Of a DNA stretch of 64,000 nt, positions 59,690 to 64,000 are shown piece by piece (positions within the stretch are counted from its first letter, which is position 1; every line of letters begins with the position of its first letter). The notes beneath the pieces are model-generated. The model was not told the DNA's origin. It saw only the letters and a program-made list of their open reading frames with translations, and did no database searches. Both the position numbers and the translations under genes were made by a program. Source of the stretch: Lachnospiraceae bacterium. GTDB taxonomy: Bacteria > Bacillota > Clostridia > Lachnospirales > Lachnospiraceae. The stretch is taken from contig JAFRYA010000006.1 of NCBI GenBank assembly GCA_017441295.1, positions 124,001-188,000 of the forward strand, written 5' to 3'.

Positions 59690-60661
59690 ATGGGAAACAG
59701 AGTATGTGACGCATTAGGCATTGAATATCCTGTTATTCAGGGTGCTATGGCCTGGACATCAATGGCTCCTCTGGTAGGCGCTGTATCAAAGGCTGGCGGT
59801 CTTGGAACATTAGGCAGCGGATTCATGCCTCCAGAGATCATTCTCGCACAGATGGCAGAAGTTCGTAAGATCACTGACAAGCCATTCGCATCAAACCTCT
59901 TCATCGATCCTACACCGATGCTGGAGCCATGCGTAGGCGCAATTCTTGAAGGAAAACCTGCAGTAGCTTACATCGACAGCCTTAACCTTCTTGAATATGA
60001 TTTCACCAAGAAGTACTATGACAAATTCCACGAGGCTGGCATCAAAGTAGTTGCTAAGGTTAACTACCTTGAGGATGCTCTCGTAGCTGCAAAGGCCGGC
60101 GCTGATGTTATAATCACCAAGGGCTTTGAAGGCGGCGGACATGTAACTAAAGTTAGTGCACGTGTACTTCTTGCAGAAGTAGTTGAAGCACTTCCTGACA
60201 TTCCTGTTGTTGCATCAGGCGGTATCGCTACCCCGAGACAGGCTGCAGGTCTTACAGTTCAGGGCGCAGACGGTATCGAAATGGGTTCAGCTTTCATGGC
60301 TACCCAGGAGTGCCCGATCCATCCAAACTGCAAGGAAGCAGTTGTTAAGGCTACAGACCGCGACATCGTTGCAGCAGGACAGTCAACAGGCGAGCCAAGC
60401 TGGCAGATCAGAAACTCACTTGCTGAGGAACTTATCAAACTCGAGGCTGACCTTCCATGGTCAGAGGCAGCTGACAAGATCCGTGAGATTTCACAGGGTT
60501 CACTTCGTATCGCTTCTCTTGAAGGCGATGTTGACAGAGGTGGCGTAATGTGCGGACAGGTTGCAGGTCTTATTCATGACATTCCTCCTGTTGAGGACAG
60601 AGTTGTTAAATTCTGCAAAGAGTGGGAAGAACTTCTTAAGAAACAGTATTCATTGTTCTAA
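59690..60661 (+). CDS. NAD(P)H-dependent flavin oxidoreductase (NMO/FabK type)
   Basis: A 323-residue FMN TIM-barrel enzyme: YPVIQGAMAWTSMAPLVGAV (about 12-31), DVIITKGFEGGGHV (about 138-151, Gly-rich with the class-typical His), VVASGGIATPRQAAGL (about 174-189) and GADGIEMGSAFMATQECPIH (about 192-211). It could be nitronate monooxygenase, enoyl reductase or a 2-enoate-type reductase. In this anaerobic operon it probably passes electrons from NAD(P)H to a reductive step. AAAGGAG precedes the ATG. Confidence 0.87.
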   Translation: MGNRVCDALGIEYPVIQGAMAWTSMAPLVGAVSKAGGLGTLGSGFMPPEIILAQMAEVRKITDKPFASNLFIDPTPMLEPCVGAILEGKPAVAYIDSLNLLEYDFTKKYYDKFHEAGIKVVAKVNYLEDALVAAKAGADVIITKGFEGGGHVTKVSARVLLAEVVEALPDIPVVASGGIATPRQAAGLTVQGADGIEMGSAFMATQECPIHPNCKEAVVKATDRDIVAAGQSTGEPSWQIRNSLAEELIKLEADLPWSEAADKIREISQGSLRIASLEGDVDRGGVMCGQVAGLIHDIPPVEDRVVKFCKEWEELLKKQYSLF

Positions 60662-60681
60662 AAAATAATACTGAGTGCTTT

Positions 60682-60715
60682 AAAGTGAGCCGGTGCGAAA
60701 GCACCGGCTCACTTT
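60682..60715 (+). terminator. Terminator of the LysR operon
   Basis: AAAGTGAGCCGGTGC pairs perfectly over 15 bases with GCACCGGCTCACTTT, GAAA loop; short T content at the 3' end. Confidence 0.88.
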
Positions 60716-60761
60716 CATTATGTGCCAGCGTGCAGGGATGCACGCTGTTTTTAAATAATTG

Positions 60762-60810
60762 TTGACAAGTTAGCCATAGATAACTATAATTCCAGTTAGC
60801 AATGGGTAAC
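60762..60810 (+). promoter_or_regulatory. feo promoter with two GTTA-N8-TAAC operators
   Basis: Near-perfect promoter TTGACA 60762-60767, 17 bases, TATAAT 60785-60790. Operator 1, GTTAGCCATAGATAAC (60769-60784), fills the space between the two promoter boxes; operator 2, GTTAGCAATGGGTAAC (60795-60810), covers the start point. A metal-dependent repressor of the DtxR/IdeR class is the likeliest reader. Confidence 0.82.
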
Positions 60811-60841
60811 CATTAATGTGTTTACAACAGGAGGTATGTGT

Positions 60842-61054
60842 ATGATGCCTTTGGCACTTGCAGACGTTGGAGAAGAAAACACAGTAAAAAAAATAGGCGG
60901 AAGCCCGGAGGTCAGGAAGCATCTCTCTGATCTCGGCTTTGTGGTAGGCGGCAATGTGACCGTTATTACTTCCCTTAACGGCAGCGTTATTGTTAATGTT
61001 AAGGAGACCAGAGTTGCCATCAGTGAAGAGATGGCCAGAAAAATAATGATTTAA
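60842..61054 (+). CDS. feoA: FeoA domain protein, first copy
   Basis: A 70-residue SH3-like FeoA protein (MPLALADVGEENTVKKIGG, SPEVRKHLSDLGFVVGGNVTV, ending MARKIMI). It assists FeoB in ferrous iron uptake. Of three in-frame ATGs (60836, 60842, 60845), 60842 lies seven bases after GGAGG and is preferred. Confidence 0.9.
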   Translation: MMPLALADVGEENTVKKIGGSPEVRKHLSDLGFVVGGNVTVITSLNGSVIVNVKETRVAISEEMARKIMI

Positions 61055-61067
61055 GGGAGGAACATGA

Positions 61068-61289
61068 ATGAAGACTCTTAGAGAAGCCAAAATCGGAGAA
61101 ACCGTAAAGGTCAAAAAGCTCCATGGAGAGGGCGCTGTTAAACGCCGCATCATGGACATGGGCATTACCAAGGGTATCGAAGTATATGTCCGTAAAGTAG
61201 CGCCGCTGGGCGATCCGGTTGAAGTCAATGTGCGCGGCTATGAACTGTCCCTGCGCAAGGCTGACGCTGAAATGATAGAAGTGGAATAA
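61068..61289 (+). CDS. feoA: FeoA domain protein, second copy
   Basis: A 73-residue FeoA with the common MKTLREAKIGETVKVKKL start and RRIMDMGITKGIEVYVRKVAPLGDPV core. AAGGGAGGAAC precedes the ATG. Two different FeoA proteins before FeoB is the usual clostridial arrangement. Confidence 0.93.
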   Translation: MKTLREAKIGETVKVKKLHGEGAVKRRIMDMGITKGIEVYVRKVAPLGDPVEVNVRGYELSLRKADAEMIEVE

Positions 61290-61303
61290 TTTTTTTAAGC
61301 ATA

Positions 61304-61321
61304 GGTTAACTGAGACTAACC
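61304..61321. promoter_or_regulatory. Third GTTA-N8-TAAC operator, before feoB
   Basis: GGTTAACTGAGACTAACC has the same half-sites and 8-base gap as the two operators in the feo promoter, 20 bases before the feoB ATG. It may act as a roadblock or guard an internal start. Confidence 0.72.
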
Positions 61322-61340
61322 GAAAAGGAAGGAATAAATT

Positions 61341-63758
61341 ATGGAAATTAGAATTGCCCTTGCGGGTAACCCGAACAGTGGCAAGACCACATTATTCAAC
61401 GCGCTGACCGGTTCAAACCAGTTCGTTGGCAACTGGCCGGGAGTTACAGTTGAAAAAAAGGAAGGAAAACTCAAGAAGCATAATGACGTTATAATAACTG
61501 ACCTTCCGGGAATCTATTCTCTTTCACCATATACGCTGGAAGAGGTTGTTGCGAGAAACTATCTGATCGGCGAGCGTCCGGACGCGATCCTCAACATCGT
61601 CGACGGAACAAACCTGGAGAGAAACCTGTATCTGACTACACAGCTGACAGAGCTTGGCATTCCTGTAGTTGTAGCCATCAACATGATGGATGTAGTCAAG
61701 AAGAACGGGGACAAGATCGATACCGCAGAGCTGTCCAGACAGCTGGGATGCAAGATAGTTGAAATCTCCGCGCTTAAAGGAACAGGCGTTATGGAAGCCG
61801 CTGAGGCGGCCATCGACGCAGCTAAGAACACCAAGACTGTTCCAATGCATACATTCGCAGGAACAGTTGAGCATGCTCTGGCACATATCGAGGAAGCAGT
61901 TGTTCATGAAATGCCTGAAGAGCAGCAGAGATGGTACGCTATTAAGGTATTTGAGCGTGACGACAAGGTGCTCGAGAGCCTGAACCTTTCAGAAGAGACC
62001 AAAAACCATATTGAAAAAGATATCAAGGCTGTTGAGGATGAAATGGATGATGACGCAGAGTCCATCATTACCAATGAGAGATACATTTATATTTCATCCA
62101 TTATCAAGGCCTGCTATAAAAAGCAAAAAGTCGGTCAGCTGACTATATCAGACAAGATTGACAAGATCGTAACCAACCGCTGGCTCGGCCTGCCGATCTT
62201 CGCTGCAATTATGTTCATCGTATACTGGGTTGCGATGGTAGGCGTTGGCGCACCGGCAACAGACTGGGCTAATGACGGCCTGTTCGGTGACGGCTGGCAT
62301 CTGCTCGGTATCGGCAGCGCTGCTTACAGCGAAGCTTCTGAAGAATACGGCGATGCAGCGCTCATTGTAGATGGCTACAACGCATATATCGAAGAGCATG
62401 GCTCAGCGCCTACAGGCGATTTCGAATATGAAGTAGAAGATGAAGAAACCCTGGCGGTGGAAGTTAAAACCGCGACACTGGAAGACTATGCAAACGCGGT
62501 TACTGTAATTGATAAATACGGCGAAGAGCCTGACCCGGCAGCCTACGGCGTCTGGGTACCGGGCATTCCGGTACTGATCGAGGATCTGCTCAATGCGCTT
62601 CATGTTTCAGAAGAAGGAGCCGGCGCGATCATCAGAGGAGTTGTGCTGGACGGCATTGTAGCAGGCGTCGGAGCAGTACTCGGCTTTGTTCCGCAGATGC
62701 TCGTACTGTTCATTATGCTGGCGTTCCTCGAGGCCTGCGGTTATATGGCACGTATCGCCTTCGTACTTGACAGGATCTTCCGTAAATTCGGTCTGTCCGG
62801 CAAATCCTTTATTCCGATGCTGATCGGCTCAGGCTGCGGCATCCCTGGAATCATGGCTTCACGTACTATCGAGAACGAGCGTGACCGCCGTATGACGATC
62901 ATCACCACAACATTTATTCCTTGCGGAGCTAAGCTGCCATTCATCGCAATGGTTGCAGGCGCAATCTTTGGCGGATCCGCATGGATCGCAGTATCAGCTT
63001 ACTTCATCGGCGTGGCAGCGATCATTATCTCAGGTATCATCCTGAAAAAGACGAAGCTCTTCGCCGGCGAGCCTGCTCCGTTCGTTATGGAGCTGCCTGC
63101 ATACCACTGGCCGACACTTAAGAACGTTCTCCGTTCAATGTGGGAGCGCGGCTGGTCATTCATCAAGAAGGCCGGTACCATCATCCTGCTGTCAACCATC
63201 GTTATCTGGTTCCTGACCAGATTCGGAGCTGCTCCGGACGGATTCCGCATGCTTGAGGAAGAAGAAATCGGATACTCAATCCTGGCTTCAGTAGGAAACG
63301 TAATAGCATGGATCTTCAAGCCACTCGGCTGGGGCAACTGGCAGGCAACTGTCGCATCCATTACCGGACTGGTTGCCAAGGAGAACATCGTTGGTACAAT
63401 GGGCGTTCTCTACGGCGGCAGCGGACATGTTTACGATACACTGGCAGCTACATTCACAGGCATTACCGGATTCTCATTCCTGGTATTTAACCTGCTGTGC
63501 GCTCCTTGCTTCGCTGCAATCGGTGCTATCAGACGTGAGATGAACAATGCTAAGTGGACATGGTTTGCAATTGCTTACCAGTGCGTATTCGCTTACGCGA
63601 TCGCATTCATGATCACACAGTTCGGCTGGCTGTTCACAGGCAATACGAACGTGATCGGTCTGATCATTGCAATCCTGGTACTTGCGTTCATCATTTACAT
63701 GCTGGTACGTCCGTACAAGGAAGCAACCAAGTTGACAAAAACTGTAAAAGTATCATAA
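61341..63758 (+). CDS. feoB: Ferrous iron transporter FeoB
   Basis: An 805-residue iron transporter: G1 GNPNSGKTT (about 9-17), G3 DLPGIYSLSPY (about 54-64), G4 NMMD (about 113-116), helical linker, then membrane part with two Gate motifs including LIGSGCGIPGIM (about 494-505) and IPCGAKLPFIA (about 527-537, conserved Cys). Odd point: between the first and second membrane helices (about residues 300-405) lies an acidic insertion of about 100 residues with two DxYxxYxEE-like halves, much longer than the usual loop. AAGGAAGGA precedes the ATG. Confidence 0.95.
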   Translation: MEIRIALAGNPNSGKTTLFNALTGSNQFVGNWPGVTVEKKEGKLKKHNDVIITDLPGIYSLSPYTLEEVVARNYLIGERPDAILNIVDGTNLERNLYLTTQLTELGIPVVVAINMMDVVKKNGDKIDTAELSRQLGCKIVEISALKGTGVMEAAEAAIDAAKNTKTVPMHTFAGTVEHALAHIEEAVVHEMPEEQQRWYAIKVFERDDKVLESLNLSEETKNHIEKDIKAVEDEMDDDAESIITNERYIYISSIIKACYKKQKVGQLTISDKIDKIVTNRWLGLPIFAAIMFIVYWVAMVGVGAPATDWANDGLFGDGWHLLGIGSAAYSEASEEYGDAALIVDGYNAYIEEHGSAPTGDFEYEVEDEETLAVEVKTATLEDYANAVTVIDKYGEEPDPAAYGVWVPGIPVLIEDLLNALHVSEEGAGAIIRGVVLDGIVAGVGAVLGFVPQMLVLFIMLAFLEACGYMARIAFVLDRIFRKFGLSGKSFIPMLIGSGCGIPGIMASRTIENERDRRMTIITTTFIPCGAKLPFIAMVAGAIFGGSAWIAVSAYFIGVAAIIISGIILKKTKLFAGEPAPFVMELPAYHWPTLKNVLRSMWERGWSFIKKAGTIILLSTIVIWFLTRFGAAPDGFRMLEEEEIGYSILASVGNVIAWIFKPLGWGNWQATVASITGLVAKENIVGTMGVLYGGSGHVYDTLAATFTGITGFSFLVFNLLCAPCFAAIGAIRREMNNAKWTWFAIAYQCVFAYAIAFMITQFGWLFTGNTNVIGLIIAILVLAFIIYMLVRPYKEATKLTKTVKVS

Positions 63759-63792
63759 TTACTAATAGAAAGATTAAGAAAGGAGGCCCGGG

Positions 63793-63969
63793 ATGTTTGG
63801 CTGGATAGCTGCAAATATAGGAACCATAATAGTGGCGCTGGTAATTCTGGCAATCGTGGTGGTCGTTGTGATCGTCATGGTGAAGGATAAAAAGAAAGGC
63901 AAGACGTCCTGCGGCTGCGGATGCGCGAACTGCGCCATGGCAGGAACCTGTCATAATAAAAGTAAATAA
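63793..63969 (+). CDS. FeoB-associated Cys-rich membrane protein
   Basis: A 58-residue protein: one membrane helix (about 5-30) of Ile/Val residues, a Lys-rich stop (KDKKKGK) and a Cys tail SCGCGCANCAMAGTC with six Cys. This matches the short FeoB-associated Cys-rich proteins often found after feoB in Bacillota, possibly a counterpart of FeoC. AAAGGAGGCCCGGG lies before ATG 63793. Too short to be detected by length-limited gene finding. Confidence 0.88.
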   Translation: MFGWIAANIGTIIVALVILAIVVVVVIVMVKDKKKGKTSCGCGCANCAMAGTCHNKSK

Positions 63970-63979
63970 GCAACAGAGC

Positions 63980-64000
63980 TGCCACCCCTAAAAGGTGGCA
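63980..64000 (+). terminator. Probable terminator of the feo operon, cut by the window edge
   Basis: TGCCACC and GGTGGCA form a 7-bp stem around CCTAAAA; the expected T run would lie beyond the window. Confidence 0.6.

Noticed and set aside
53512..60661. Bile-acid 7-dehydroxylation (bai) operon
   Set aside because: Flavoproteins and an MFS gene superficially fit, but no recognisable baiB, baiE, baiF or baiCD-type old-yellow-enzyme genes are present.

Overview
The window reads as chromosomal DNA of an anaerobic, low-oxygen-lifestyle Bacillota, most likely class Clostridia (the gene order cdaR-like/ftsE/ftsX/M23/S41, the ricT/holB/trmN6/rsmI cluster, EFR1 and DUF362 ferredoxin proteins, an oxygen-sensitive-type flavoenzyme pair and feoAAB all fit). 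A more precise placement (for example Anaerovoracaceae/Family XIII) is only a guess. Genes are tightly packed, frequently overlapping by 1 to 35 bases, mostly on the + strand; no rRNA, tRNA, CRISPR array, phage or canonical transposase was seen.

Layout. 0.4-2.1 kb: ACT-domain regulator plus UPF0210 protein. 2.1-3.3 kb: a minus-strand DUF559/Vsr-like nuclease gene with a repeat array beside its start. 3.5-9.6 kb: PucR/CdaR-type regulator, FtsEX, EnvC-like hydrolase activator, S41 protease, serine acetyltransferase. 9.7-16.6 kb: Na/Pi transporter, serpin lipoprotein, Gly-rich lipoprotein, and a TetM-like GTPase fused to a YacP/Rae1-type NYN nuclease. 16.6-21.7 kb: YitT, glycerate kinase, EamA transporter, then a secreted barnase / barstar / secreted DNase trio and NAD(P)HX dehydratase. 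21.8-30.6 kb: guanylate-kinase-like, holB, ricT, trmN6, rsmI, a four-gene acyl-activation/acyl-transfer cassette, and an RlmD-type methyltransferase. 30.7-46.7 kb: an AT-richer patch of small genes, acetyltransferases, a lipoprotein phosphatase, redox proteins, peptidases and RNA/DNA modification enzymes. 46.8-51.9 kb: asparaginase, DusB, RidA, HAD phosphatase, radical SAM protein, DegV. 52.0-53.4 kb: a second nuclease gene with a repeat array on each side. 53.5-60.7 kb: a LysR-controlled catabolic-looking operon. 60.8-64.0 kb: feoA-feoA-feoB-Cys-rich protein with three matching operators.

Most unusual content. Two paralogous PD-(D/E)XK-type proteins (about 60 percent identical over the first 200 residues, aligned without gaps) sit next to intergenic arrays made of four short boxes in the order reverse, reverse, forward, forward. 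Within each half the boxes are spaced exactly 51 bp apart. The box sequence differs between the two loci but is the same in the two arrays of one locus, suggesting that each protein has its own cognate box. A further array with the same 51-bp step but a third box sequence lies at 31.0-31.2 kb with no nuclease beside it. I know of no described system with this design; it is my main candidate for something new.

Second, the LysR operon (MFS importer, URO-D-type methyltransferase, DAPG/phloretin-hydrolase-like protein, AprA-like flavoprotein with AprB-like ferredoxin, NADH:flavin oxidoreductase) carries two promoters with the same 18-bp operator placed exactly 52 bases before each -10 box, so the substrate-uptake part and the redox part are very likely one regulon for an unidentified small organic substrate. 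All function statements come from reading the translated sequences and remembered family features; no database search was run.
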